DNA of 64,000 nucleotides from positions 62,001 through 126,000 of the forward strand of contig JACIYN010000028.1 of the NCBI GenBank assembly GCA_014359885.1, read 5' to 3'. Shown here one piece after another: positions 36,908 to 45,306 of this stretch (position 1 is its first letter; each line of letters begins with the position of its first letter). This stretch comes from Desulfacinum sp. (GTDB lineage Bacteria; Desulfobacterota; Syntrophobacteria; Syntrophobacterales; DSM-9756). The translations under genes and the position numbers were made by a program. The notes beneath the pieces were generated by a model. That model made no database searches and was not told the DNA's origin. It was given only the letters and a program-made list of their open reading frames with translations.

Positions 36908-38206
36908 TCAAGCCAACAGTTGATCGTGCAGTTGGAAGGGTTCTCCGTAGAGCTCCTTCACCTCGCCGACGAAATAGAGCGATCCCGTGATGCAGATGAG
37001 ATCTTCCGGGGTGGCCATGTCCTTGGCTTGGGCGATGGCGTCCGCTGGGTTGGGAACCACGTAGTGGCGCTGGATGTAGGGCTTGGCCAGCCGGCGGAGC
37101 AGTTCCGGATCGGCGGCGCGTCCGTACCGCGGGCGCGTGAAGAAGACCGTTTCCGCCAGGGGAAGCAGCCGCCGAAAGATTCCGCGGATGTCCTTGTCCG
37201 CCATGATCCCCATGACCAGATGGAGTTTCCGGTACCGGAAAAGGTGAGTCAAGGAGGTTCTCAGGGATTCGGCACCATTGGGGTTGTGGGCGCCGTCCAC
37301 CATGACGATGGGATCCCGTTCCAGGATCTCCATCCGCCCCGGCCAGCGCACGCCGGTCAGCCCTTCCCGCACGCGTTCCGGGTCCAGGCGGAGGACCCCT
37401 TGTCCTTCCAAAAGTTCCAAAACGGCCAAGGCCAGGGCCGCGTTGGTATGTTGATGTTCTCCAAGGAGTCCGAGGGGGAGATTGGCCCAGCGATGGTGAA
37501 GGCCGTGATAGGAAAAGTTTTGGGGGCCGTTGCGCCGCACCCGAAAATGGGTGCCCAACCGGTACAGAGGGGCACGTTTCTTGAGACACCGGGTCTTCAG
37601 GGTGCTTTGCACCACCGGCTGACGGGCTCCCGTAACCACCGGCGTGCGCTCCTTGATGATGCCCGCCTTTTCACGGGCCACGGCCGACAGGGTGGATCCC
37701 AGGAACTCTTGGTGGTCCAAGGCCACGTTGGTGATCACCGACACCCTGGGCTCCAGAACGTTGGTGGCGTCCAGACGACCGCCCATCCCCGTCTCCACCA
37801 CCGCCCAGTCGACCCCTTCCGCGGCGAAAAGCTGGAAGGCCATGGCCGTCACCGCCTCGAAAAAGGTGGGTAGCTGGTTGCCGTCCACCACGTCCATCAC
37901 GTCCTGAAAGGCGCGAAAGACCTTGTCGGCGGAGACTTCCCTGTCGTCGATTCGGAAACGTTCGGTAAAACGAACCAGATGGGGCGAAGTGTAGAGCCCC
38001 ACCCGGAACCCGTGGCGATGGAGGATGGCGGAAAGCATGGCGGCCGTGGAGCCTTTGCCGTTGGTACCGGCGATGTGGATGGCGGAAAAGGCGCCGTGGG
38101 GATCTCCCAGGCGCGCGAGAAGCCGTTCCGTTCGGTTCAGCCCGAACTTGATGCCCATCTTTTGAAGGCTGAATAAGAACTGAACCGCCTTATCGTAATC
38201 GTCCAC
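36908..38206 (-). CDS. folC: bifunctional folylpolyglutamate / dihydrofolate synthase
   Basis: FolC adds glutamate to folates, and often also makes dihydrofolate. The P-loop is IHIAGTNGKGSTAAML, followed by the omega-loop YTSPHLVRFTERFRI, then VVETGMGGRLDATNV and MVDGAHNPNGAESLR. I chose GTG at 38204-38206: it gives 432 residues, the family start (VDDYDKAVQFLF) and an AGGAGGGGGG ribosome site, whereas the ATG further upstream has none. Confidence 0.93.
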   Translation of the reverse strand: MDDYDKAVQFLFSLQKMGIKFGLNRTERLLARLGDPHGAFSAIHIAGTNGKGSTAAMLSAILHRHGFRVGLYTSPHLVRFTERFRIDDREVSADKVFRAFQDVMDVVDGNQLPTFFEAVTAMAFQLFAAEGVDWAVVETGMGGRLDATNVLEPRVSVITNVALDHQEFLGSTLSAVAREKAGIIKERTPVVTGARQPVVQSTLKTRCLKKRAPLYRLGTHFRVRRNGPQNFSYHGLHHRWANLPLGLLGEHQHTNAALALAVLELLEGQGVLRLDPERVREGLTGVRWPGRMEILERDPIVMVDGAHNPNGAESLRTSLTHLFRYRKLHLVMGIMADKDIRGIFRRLLPLAETVFFTRPRYGRAADPELLRRLAKPYIQRHYVVPNPADAIAQAKDMATPEDLICITGSLYFVGEVKELYGEPFQLHDQLLA

Positions 38207-38457
38207 CGACTGTCCCCCCTCCTGGAAAGAAAACGGGCCGCCTCGGAACATCTTCCGCCGAGCCTTCTACCACAGGCGAGAGGGAAAATGAAAGGGGGTC
38301 GCCATCCGAGTCCAGAGCCTGTTCGGGCAGGCTGGGTCCGCAAACCGCCCCTGCAGCCGGGTGGGGCGTGGCAAGATTGTCGCAAGAGTCGAAGAGCCGG
38401 CAAGTTCCAGGTGATTCCATGAGGGGCGGCGATGAGTCGTCGGCAGATGCAAACGGT

Positions 38458-38481
38458 AGGGGCGAAGGATCCTTCGCCCCT
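38458..38481. repeat. 24-bp perfect palindrome, GGGGCG type
   Basis: AGGGGCGAAGGA is followed directly by its complement TCCTTCGCCCCT. It lies in the gap 38207-38502 between folC and the XRE-cupin gene, which shows no gene. Confidence 0.9.
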
Positions 38482-38502
38482 GTCGGGAGGCCGGCAGGGG
38501 CC

Positions 38503-39108
38503 TCAGGGGCTGGGGCTGTAGAGTACGGCCACGGCCTTGGCGGGTTTTTCGCTCAGGCACCGAAAGCTGTGGCTCACTTCGGAATCGAAATAGATACTGT
38601 CACCCGGGCGCAGGATCTCCACGCGGTCCACGGTTCGGAATTCCAGCTCGCCCTCCAAAATGTAGAGGAATTCTTCGCCCGAATGGCTCTGGAAGACCAT
38701 CCGATCCGCATCCTGGATGCGGAATTCCACCAGGAAGGGCTCCATGTGCTTGGAACGCTTGCGGAACTCGAGGGATTCGTAGATGTAATTGACTTCTCCC
38801 TTGCTTTGGTGAGGCCGCCGCTCCACCTTGGAGCGTTCCTCGGGGCGGGTGATGGAAATCTTTTCGTCCGATTCTTCGTCTTGAAAAAAGTGCGCCAGAC
38901 CCACGTTGAGGGCACGGGCCAGCTTCATGAGGGTGGCGATGGGGGGCACCACGTGGTCGTTTTCGATCTGTGAGAGGAATGGCTTGGACAGCCCCGTTTT
39001 TTGCGCCAGATCCTGCAGGGTGTACTTGTATTGTTGTCGAAGCTCGCGAACCTTCTGACCGATCTTCAGAGCCTTCACCGCCAGTTGGATGTCGTCTTGA
39101 CCTGCCAT
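38503..39108 (-). CDS. XRE-family transcription regulator with cupin domain
   Basis: The 201-residue protein has an N-terminal HTH (residues ~18-75: VRELRQQYKYTLQDLAQKTG, SKPFLSQIEND, PPIATLMKLARAL). A C-terminal cupin domain (~125-195) has SGEEFLYILEGELEF and PGDSIYFDSEVSHSF. Such proteins repress genes for polyamine, amino-acid or metabolite use and sense a ligand in the cupin barrel. The ATG at 39106-39108 follows CAAGGAGGCACG. It lies just downstream of the reductase-ferredoxin-cupin cluster on the same strand but 187 bases away. Confidence 0.92.
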   Translation of the reverse strand: MAGQDDIQLAVKALKIGQKVRELRQQYKYTLQDLAQKTGLSKPFLSQIENDHVVPPIATLMKLARALNVGLAHFFQDEESDEKISITRPEERSKVERRPHQSKGEVNYIYESLEFRKRSKHMEPFLVEFRIQDADRMVFQSHSGEEFLYILEGELEFRTVDRVEILRPGDSIYFDSEVSHSFRCLSEKPAKAVAVLYSPSP

Positions 39109-39295
39109 CGTGCCTCCTTGTCTTGGGGGTTCCTTCCGGCTGTGGGCTCGGCCCGGTCGCACGGCGGAAAGAAGATCTGAGCAGGGAAGGGGAGAGAGCG
39201 CGAGAAAAGGGGCCACAGACCACTCAGCCCCCATATTACCTAAAGAGGAATTTGATGGGAACAAATAATTTGTTGCCCGGCCAAGACCTGCAGCC

Positions 39296-39613
39296 TCAGA
39301 TGGGCGGGGCGATGGTCACCAGGATCCGCATGGCGGTCTGCGCCCGCACCCCGTGGGGTTCGGCGATGTCGCACACCACGATGTCCCCGGTGCGGGCGGG
39401 GAGGGTCCGATCGTCCTTGAGAAGGAACCAGCCCTGACCTTCCAGGACCACGATGCTCACTTGCCCCTCGATGTCGTGGGCGTGCAGGGGGAGCTCCTGG
39501 CCCGGCTGGAAATTGAAGTTGAGGATCTTGAAGTACGGGGAGTCATGGATCAGGAGCCTCTTGAAACCCTTGTCCGCGAAATCGTTGGATTCGATGATGT
39601 TGAGATGCTTCAT
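39296..39613 (-). CDS. single-domain cupin protein
   Basis: The 105-residue protein is one cupin barrel. PLHAHDIEGQVSIVVLEGQG gives motif 1 with two His, and GDIVVCDIAEPHGVRAQ gives motif 2 with a His, enough for a metal site. It starts after AAAGGAGTGATCC and 20 bases after the ferredoxin-like gene, as last member of the cluster that begins at 42051. The substrate is unknown. Confidence 0.88.
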   Translation of the reverse strand: MKHLNIIESNDFADKGFKRLLIHDSPYFKILNFNFQPGQELPLHAHDIEGQVSIVVLEGQGWFLLKDDRTLPARTGDIVVCDIAEPHGVRAQTAMRILVTIAPPI

Positions 39614-39633
39614 GGATCACTCCTTTCGGGGGC

Positions 39634-40398
39634 TCAGGCGGCCACCGTGCGCCTTTCCAGGATGTCGCCTCGGGTGCTGATGACCACTTCCTCCAGGGAA
39701 ATGCTGGCCTGCGCCTTTTCCATGGCCTTGGCCACGATGGCGAGAAGCGCCGAACAACAGGGGACTTCCATGGAAACCACCGTGACGGATTTCAGCCGAT
39801 TCCTCCGGAAGATCTCGGCAAACTTTTCCACGTATTCCATGGGGTTGTCGAACTTGGGACACCCGATCATCACGGCGCGGCCCTTCAGGAACTCCTGGTG
39901 AAACCCGGCGTAGGCCACCGGCACGCAGTCTGCCGCAACCAGGAGGTGCGCATCGTTCAGGAAGGGAGCCTTGGGAGGGACCAGCTTGATCTGCACGGGC
40001 CAGTGGCCCAGTTCCGACGGGGTCTCCCCCCGGACGGCCTCTCTTGGGGCGGGCGGTGCCGGTCTCGGGCCGGAAAAGACATGGACCTGACGGGACGGGC
40101 ATCCGGAAGCCTGGGGGAGGGGTTCCGCCGATGGCGGGCCGTGGCCTTTCTTCTTCGCTTCCAGGAAGGCTTCCACCGCTTCGGGATCGAACTCTTCCGC
40201 TTCCCTTTCCACGATGTGCAAAGCGTCCTGGGGACACTCCCCGATGCAGGCCCCCAGGCCGTCGCAATAGACGTCCGAGACCAGCCTGGCCTTTCCGTCG
40301 ATGATCTCGATGGCGCCTTCGGCGCAAGCCAGAACGCACTGGCTGCAGCCGTCGCAGCGTTCCTCGTCGATTTCAATGATCTTTCGGATGGTTTTCAT
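39634..40398 (-). CDS. ferredoxin-domain protein with C-terminal cysteine domain
   Basis: Residues ~1-65 hold a two-cluster ferredoxin. CDGCSQCVLAC is a complete CxxCxxCxxxC half. The second half reads CDGLGACIGECP, with Leu in the place of one Cys, so that cluster may be [3Fe-4S] or incomplete. I recall this variant as common in this family. A Pro-rich linker leads to residues ~145-254 with CVPVAYAGFHQEFLKGR, MIGCPKFDN and EVPCCSALL. The protein probably carries electrons to or from the siroheme reductase encoded two genes upstream. Confidence 0.85.
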   Translation of the reverse strand: MKTIRKIIEIDEERCDGCSQCVLACAEGAIEIIDGKARLVSDVYCDGLGACIGECPQDALHIVEREAEEFDPEAVEAFLEAKKKGHGPPSAEPLPQASGCPSRQVHVFSGPRPAPPAPREAVRGETPSELGHWPVQIKLVPPKAPFLNDAHLLVAADCVPVAYAGFHQEFLKGRAVMIGCPKFDNPMEYVEKFAEIFRRNRLKSVTVVSMEVPCCSALLAIVAKAMEKAQASISLEEVVISTRGDILERRTVAA

Positions 40399-40438
40399 CT
40401 CTCTTGTCTCCTTGCTCTTCCGGAGTGGTTTCCTTTTC

Positions 40439-41155
40439 TCAGGATTCCTGGTGGATCAGGACCTTTCGGGCCAGTTCCTTTCCCGCGTCCGTAAGAAACC
40501 TGCCTTCCATCTCGTGGGGCAGGGATCGGCCGGCATCCGGCGCGGACTCCCGGGCCGCCTCCAGGTTGACCAGCGTGTCCGCATCGAAGACGCACCGGAA
40601 ATTGAGGGAAGCGTCCGGAGGAGGCTCGTGGTGGTGTTCGATGATGGCGCACACCTCCTCGATCAGGTCTTCCCGGGCTCCCAAATTGGTGAGGATCTCC
40701 CGGGCGATGCGGGCCCCCTCCCGGGCATGATCTGCAGGGGAGGCATCGCGCAGCCCCACATCATGAAGATACGCGGCGCTCAACACCACCGCCGGATCCG
40801 CTCCCAGCTCGAAGGCCAGCTTTTCCGCGTAGCGCGCCACCTTGGACGCATGGGCGATCCGCTTGAAGTCCCTTCCGAAGTGTTTTTTCATCTCCAGGGC
40901 CACACGGTCCTTCAGCAAGCTTTCCCGCTCGGCCAGAAGCTCCGGCGGCAGGTCCCCCAGGCACTGCTCGGCGAATTTGCAATAGGCGGCGCATCCGAAG
41001 TCCATCTTGGGATTGACGAACTTGTGACCGCAGGCGGGGCACTTGCGGCTGGATTCATCCTTGAAGAATTCCACCGGCTGCCCGCATTCCGGGCATTTGG
41101 CCTCGAAGATGGCCCCCGGCCTCCAAAATCGGCTGTCTTGTCCGGGACATCTCAT
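40439..41155 (-). CDS. HD-domain protein with N-terminal zinc ribbon
   Basis: Residues 21-45 form a zinc ribbon (CPECGQ ... CPACGHKF), followed by a second cysteine group CAAYCKFAEQC. The rest is an HD phosphohydrolase domain: HASKVARYAEKLAFE, then AAYLHDVG with the HD pair and a later HHHEPPPDA. The domain hydrolyses phosphoesters or nucleotides in other proteins, but the substrate here is unknown. An FNR/HcpR-like box lies 85 bases upstream of its start, so it may have its own promoter inside the cluster. Confidence 0.85.
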   Translation of the reverse strand: MRCPGQDSRFWRPGAIFEAKCPECGQPVEFFKDESSRKCPACGHKFVNPKMDFGCAAYCKFAEQCLGDLPPELLAERESLLKDRVALEMKKHFGRDFKRIAHASKVARYAEKLAFELGADPAVVLSAAYLHDVGLRDASPADHAREGARIAREILTNLGAREDLIEEVCAIIEHHHEPPPDASLNFRCVFDADTLVNLEAARESAPDAGRSLPHEMEGRFLTDAGKELARKVLIHQES

Positions 41156-41239
41156 GGGGTTTCGGCTCCTTTGGGCTTCTGCTTTTGCTTTTCGTTCTCA
41201 TCCTGGTTCCAAATATAGGCACGGAGAGCCCGTCGGGCA

Positions 41240-41253
41240 TTGACCTAGGTCAA
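41240..41253. promoter_or_regulatory. FNR/HcpR-like operator
   Basis: TTGACCTAGGTCAA is a perfect 14-base palindrome (TTGAC-N4-GTCAA) spanning the stop codon of the reductase gene, 85 bases before the HD gene. The flanks GGCA and A match those of the box at 42143. Confidence 0.65.
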
Positions 41254-42051
41254 ACCGAGGGTATCGCCGAGGAACTTTTCCCAGCCCGTACGGTTGAGGA
41301 ACTCACCGAACCGAAGAAACCCGTCGGTCTGCTGCATGTAGGCATCCACGCACCGGTCCACCACACGAACCACGCCCTCCTCGTCCAGGAGAACGGGGAG
41401 TTCCCGGCCGAGCTGGGGGTGGCGGCCCAGCTTGCCGCCCAGCAACACGCGATAGCCCGCGGCATGGGTTCGGAGGGCTTCCGAAGGACAGGCGGAAAGG
41501 CATTGTCCGCACAGAACGCAGCGTTCACGGACGAAGGTTACCATGGCCTCCCCTGTTTGAACATCCAACGCCTTTTCCTGGCAGACGTCCGCGCAGGCGC
41601 CGCAACCCGTGCAGGCATGGGAAAGGAGCACCGGCTGAACGGCGCCGATGATGCCGATGTCCACGATTTGGGGGCGCGAACAGGCGTTGGGGCAATCGGC
41701 GAGAACGACCCGGAATTCATGGTGGAACTTGAGGGGCCCCTCCACGCGGTTTTTCAAGAAACCTAGAAAGTCTTTTCCGTCCAGGACGCGCTGCAGCCTG
41801 TCCAGGAGGGATGAACTATCCTGCGTTCGGTTGGGGCAGCCGCCTTGGCCGAAGCAACCTTCCAGGCGATACCCTTTAACCTCCCGCTCCATGGACTGGA
41901 GATACCTTTGCTGGGTGGCCCGCACGTGCGCCAGGGTCACCATACGGGCGCCCTGCCGGCGCGCTTCCTCTTCCACCCTCTTTCGGATCCGCTTTCGCAC
42001 GAAGAAGGGAGCGCGTGAAACCGCTTCCGATGCTTCCCGACTCCATTCCAT
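41245..42051 (-). CDS. small siroheme sulfite/nitrite reductase-type protein with ferredoxin domain
   Basis: The 268-residue protein combines three parts. The N-terminus (WSREASEAVSRAPFFVRKRI) matches the PCP_red domain. GCFGQGGCPNRT and DCPNACSRPQ supply the Cx5C...Cx3C ligands of a coupled [4Fe-4S]-siroheme centre. A ferredoxin insertion has CTGCGACADVC and CVLCGQCLSAC. Together these fit small monomeric sulfite or nitrite reductases of anaerobes. The ATG at 42049-42051 follows GGAGGAGACAAC. Neighbours (ferredoxin protein, cupin, HD) and the paired operators suggest a nitrosative- or redox-stress role, not the main sulfate pathway. Confidence 0.85.
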   Translation of the reverse strand: MEWSREASEAVSRAPFFVRKRIRKRVEEEARRQGARMVTLAHVRATQQRYLQSMEREVKGYRLEGCFGQGGCPNRTQDSSSLLDRLQRVLDGKDFLGFLKNRVEGPLKFHHEFRVVLADCPNACSRPQIVDIGIIGAVQPVLLSHACTGCGACADVCQEKALDVQTGEAMVTFVRERCVLCGQCLSACPSEALRTHAAGYRVLLGGKLGRHPQLGRELPVLLDEEGVVRVVDRCVDAYMQQTDGFLRFGEFLNRTGWEKFLGDTLGLT

Positions 42052-42142
42052 GTTGTCTCCTCCCAATTCTTTTCCCGGCGTCGGGCCGGGTCCGGTTGAA
42101 TGTCCGTGCCTCTGATGTTAAGAGCTCAGGGACGCCGCGGCA

Positions 42143-42156
42143 TTGACGTGGGTCAA
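42143..42156. promoter_or_regulatory. FNR/HcpR-like operator upstream of the reductase cluster
   Basis: TTGACGTGGGTCAA has the same TTGAC-N4-GTCAA layout as the box at 41240 and lies 92 bases before the reductase start. HcpR regulators of sulfate reducers are known to use sites of this shape. Confidence 0.7.
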
Positions 42157-42274
42157 AAAAAGTTCCCACAGCGTTTTTTCGGGTGTCCGGGAGTGGCGAG
42201 TACCGCGGTTCGTGAGCCAACGTGTTTTACCTTCTCCTGGATGGGAAGATTTTTCCCCGTCGCGAGGTTCCGAC

Positions 42275-42346
42275 GGGCGGGCGCAAAGCCCGCCCCTATG
42301 GAAGGCGGATGGGCCTGTTGAGTAGGGGCGGGGTTTATCCCCGCCC
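42275..42346. repeat. two GGGCGGGN hairpins, REP-like
   Basis: GGGCGGGC-loop-GCCCGCCC at 42275-42295 is followed by GGGCGGGG-loop-CCCCGCCC at 42326-42346, both with 5-base loops. The second is preceded by GTA, as at 1071. The surrounding gap 42157-42484 shows no gene. Confidence 0.85.
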
Positions 42347-42484
42347 GCTTATCGCGCGGAGATAAGGAGAATACAGCGAAAGAATCGATCCATTCAGGCG
42401 TGTGTTTGTTGGAATCGGATCCGTGCATGGTGGGGCGCCGATCCGGGAGCGCCCCCATCCATCGGATCGGGGAGACGAAAACGG

Positions 42485-43324
42485 GTGCTGCCATTGGAAA
42501 AAAAGTTTGGCCGCATTGCGGAATTCCTGGAAGAGATTTACCATCGTTTCAATGATCGGAGCCATGTTCCGCCGGACCCGCTCATGTTCGTCTACCGGTA
42601 CCGGGAATGGGAGGACCGGGAAGTGGTGGCCCTGATCGCCTCGTCTGTGGCCGTGGGGCGCGTGGAGGCCATCGCATCCTGCCTGGAACGGGTGTTGGGA
42701 TGGTTGGGCCCCGCCCCGGCGGAGTTTTTGCTAAGTGCCCGTGATTCCGCTCTGGACCGGCTGGTCCGGGGATTCCGCTACCGGTTCTTCGGCGAGCGGG
42801 AAATGCGGGGGTTGCTGGAGGGGGTGGGACGGGTTCTTCGCCGCCACGGGTCGCTGGAAGACGGCATGCGGTGGGCCCTGCGGCAGAAGAGCGGGAACGT
42901 TTCGGACGCCCTGGATCTTTTTGTGGCCGCACTGCGAGGGGATCAAACGGACGGGGGGGCCGGCCGGCTTCTTCCTCAGCCGTGCCGGGGAAGCGCCTGC
43001 AAGCGGCTCCATCTCTTCCTGAGGTGGATGGTGCGGCGTGACAGTGTGGACCCCGGAGACTGGAGTTGCATCAAGCCCGCACAATTGCTGGTGCCTCTCG
43101 ACACCCACATGTTTCGGATGGGAAGGTGTCTGGGGCTCACCGCTCGGAAGCAGGCCGACGCCCGAGCCGCCCGGGAGATCACCCGGGGGTTCGCCCGGTG
43201 GGCGCCCGAGGATCCGGTGCGCTACGATTTCGCGCTCACGCGTCTGTCCATGCGGGATCGAACCTGGTTGGAAAGGGAAGGGAAAGTTTTGTATGCGAAC
43301 AACAGCGAAGGAGGTGACCCATGA
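42485..43324 (+). CDS. TIGR02757 (DUF2400) family protein
   Basis: The 279-residue protein matches the TIGR02757 family: DPLMFVYRYREWEDREVVALIASSVA at the N-terminus, FRYRFFGEREM, and the C-terminal LHLFLRWMVRRDSVDPGDWS, LVPLDTHMFRMGRCLGLT and DPVRYDFALTRLSM. The fold is related to HhH DNA glycosylases, but no activity is established to my knowledge. It starts at GTG and its stop overlaps the next gene's ATG, so it is coupled to the transporter genes without an obvious functional link. Confidence 0.9.
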   Translation: MLPLEKKFGRIAEFLEEIYHRFNDRSHVPPDPLMFVYRYREWEDREVVALIASSVAVGRVEAIASCLERVLGWLGPAPAEFLLSARDSALDRLVRGFRYRFFGEREMRGLLEGVGRVLRRHGSLEDGMRWALRQKSGNVSDALDLFVAALRGDQTDGGAGRLLPQPCRGSACKRLHLFLRWMVRRDSVDPGDWSCIKPAQLLVPLDTHMFRMGRCLGLTARKQADARAAREITRGFARWAPEDPVRYDFALTRLSMRDRTWLEREGKVLYANNSEGGDP

Positions 43325-44142
43325 AGGCGATTCGATTCTTCGGAGTTATGGTCTTGACGATCTGCCTCGCCTGGATGCCGGCGGGTGGGAAGGCCCAGGC
43401 CCTCACCACCCACGACATCTTCCAGGCCAGCACGCTCAACCAGGTGCTTCAGAGAAACAAGCTGATCGTGGGCATGGAAGTGGAGTACTTTCCCTTTGAA
43501 TACGCCGACGAGAAGGGGCAGCCCATGGGGTTTGACGTGGACATCGCGCGTCTCATGGCCCAAGAGCTGGGGGTGGAACTGGAAATCAAGGACATCGAAT
43601 GGACCGGACTGATCCCCTCCCTCCAGAGCGGCAAGGTGGATCTGGTCATTTCCGGCATGACGCGCACCCTGGCCCGGGCACGGGCGGTGAGCTTCACGGA
43701 CCCCTATTTCGTCACCGGCTTGTGCGCCCTGCTCAGTGCCAAGAAGGCTTCGGACGTCACCCATGTGGACCAGCTGAACGCACCGGGGCGCGTGCTGGCC
43801 GTCAAGACGGGTACCACCGGGGATCTGGTGGCGTCCAAGCGCTTTCCCAAGGCCACCATCAACCGGTTCAAGGACGAGACGGCCTGTGTGCGGGAGGTGG
43901 TCACAGGCCGAGCGGACGCCTTCTTCTACGACCAGATTTCCATCGCCAAGCACCACAAGCAGAACCCGGACAGCACCATCGCCCTGCTGGAGCCGTTCAC
44001 CTATGAACCCTTTGCCATCGCCATCCGAAAAGGGGATGCTGACTTCCTGCAGTGGCTCAACCTTTTTCTGGAAACCATCAAGGCGGACGGACGCTACGAC
44101 GAGATTTTCCAGAAGCACCTGGGGGACATCATCCAAAAATGA
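43321..44142 (+). CDS. amino-acid ABC transporter substrate-binding protein
   Basis: The 273-residue precursor has a signal peptide ending GGKAQA, then the SBP_bac_3 fold: YFPFEYADEKGQPMGFDVDI, DLVISGMTRTLARARAVSFT and GRVLAVKTGTTGDL. The family delivers polar amino acids or similar solutes to the permease. The ATG has a near-perfect ribosome site (GAAGGAGGTGACCC). It overlaps the genes on both sides by four bases. The exact substrate cannot be read from sequence. Confidence 0.93.
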   Translation: MKAIRFFGVMVLTICLAWMPAGGKAQALTTHDIFQASTLNQVLQRNKLIVGMEVEYFPFEYADEKGQPMGFDVDIARLMAQELGVELEIKDIEWTGLIPSLQSGKVDLVISGMTRTLARARAVSFTDPYFVTGLCALLSAKKASDVTHVDQLNAPGRVLAVKTGTTGDLVASKRFPKATINRFKDETACVREVVTGRADAFFYDQISIAKHHKQNPDSTIALLEPFTYEPFAIAIRKGDADFLQWLNLFLETIKADGRYDEIFQKHLGDIIQK

Positions 44143-44879
44143 CGAGACCTTACCTGGTGAGGATCCTGATCGGGGCCGGTGTCCTGGGGGCATTGGCCCT
44201 TTTTATGGCCACCCTGGACTATCCCTGGAACTGGTGGGTGCCCTGGCGGTATCGCAGCCTCTTTCTGTGGGGGTTTGTGAACACCATGGTGGTGTCCGTG
44301 GGGGCCATCTGCATGGGGTTTGTGATCGGGGTGCTGGGAGGGCTCGCCCGGGTTTCCAAAAACGTGGTGATCCGAACGCTGGCCGGATACTACGTGGAGC
44401 TTTTCCGGGGCACGCCGTTGCTGGTCCAGATCTACATCTTCTATTTCTGCCTGGCGGCCGTGATCCATTACGACAATCCCATGATAATCGGAATGGTGAC
44501 GCTGGCCTTCTTTTCAGGGGCCTACATCACCGAAATGGTCCGGGCGGGCATCGAATCCATCGACCCCGGCCAGGTGGAGGCGGCCAAGTCCACGGGATTG
44601 AACGAGCGCCAGACCATGCGCTATGTGATCTTCCCCCAGGCCTTTCGCCGGATCATTCCGCCCGTCACCGGCCAGTTCGTCTCCCTGATCAAGGACTCTT
44701 CGCTCCTGTCGGTCATCTCCGTGCGGGAACTCACCAAGGCGTCGGAAGTGGTCAATGCCACCACCTACAAGACCTTTGAAGCCTATCTTCCCCTGGCGGT
44801 GCTCTACCTGGTGCTGACCTATCCCTTGTCCTACATGACCCAGCGCCTGGAACAGAAATTGAGCAACGGCCGGAAGTGA
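44139..44879 (+). CDS. amino-acid ABC transporter permease
   Basis: The 246-residue permease has about five membrane helices and the HEAA-type contact loop ESIDPGQVEAAKSTGLNERQT, which docks onto an ATPase. FRGTPLLVQIYIFYF and FRRIIPPVTGQFVSLIKDSSL are standard for polar amino-acid uptake permeases. It overlaps the binding-protein gene in ATGA. The ATPase subunit that normally completes the operon is absent; the next gene is a glutaredoxin 175 bases away. Confidence 0.93.
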   Translation: MTRPYLVRILIGAGVLGALALFMATLDYPWNWWVPWRYRSLFLWGFVNTMVVSVGAICMGFVIGVLGGLARVSKNVVIRTLAGYYVELFRGTPLLVQIYIFYFCLAAVIHYDNPMIIGMVTLAFFSGAYITEMVRAGIESIDPGQVEAAKSTGLNERQTMRYVIFPQAFRRIIPPVTGQFVSLIKDSSLLSVISVRELTKASEVVNATTYKTFEAYLPLAVLYLVLTYPLSYMTQRLEQKLSNGRK

Positions 44880-45054
44880 GGGGGCGTCGCCGGCGTCGGT
44901 TTGCTCCCGATCCGACTATATTGGGGGGCGAATGTGGGACAGTCTCCTTGTTTCTTCCATGGGAAGGCCTTATTAAGTTCAGAGACCGACGGGCCGACCG
45001 GGAAGTGACCGGGGAAGTGAATGTGTTGGTTGCAAATGACGGAAGGAGAAACAG

Positions 45055-45306
45055 ATGGCTGAAAATATCAAGCTCTATGCTCTGACCACCTGTATTCATT
45101 GTCGAAATACCAAAGAGTACCTCAAGGAATGCGGAGTGGAATACGATTGCGTGGATGTGGACGCCTTGCAGGGAGAAGATCGGGAAAAGGTCCTGGAGGA
45201 AGTGAAAAGGCTCAATCCCAGTTGCACCTTTCCCACTCTCGTCATCGGGGACAGGGTGATCGTGGGATTTCGAAAGGACGAGATCGAGGAGGCCCTGAAA
45301 GGATGA
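45055..45306 (+). CDS. glutaredoxin-family protein
   Basis: The 83-residue protein has the thioredoxin fold of small glutaredoxins: KLYALTTCIHCRNTKEYL with the redox pair CIHC, and the cis-Pro segment CTFPTLVIGDRVIVGF. The ATG follows GGAAGGAGAAACAG. Its stop overlaps the start of the FTR gene in ATGA, indicating a joint thiol-reduction system fed by ferredoxin. Confidence 0.92.
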   Translation: MAENIKLYALTTCIHCRNTKEYLKECGVEYDCVDVDALQGEDREKVLEEVKRLNPSCTFPTLVIGDRVIVGFRKDEIEEALKG

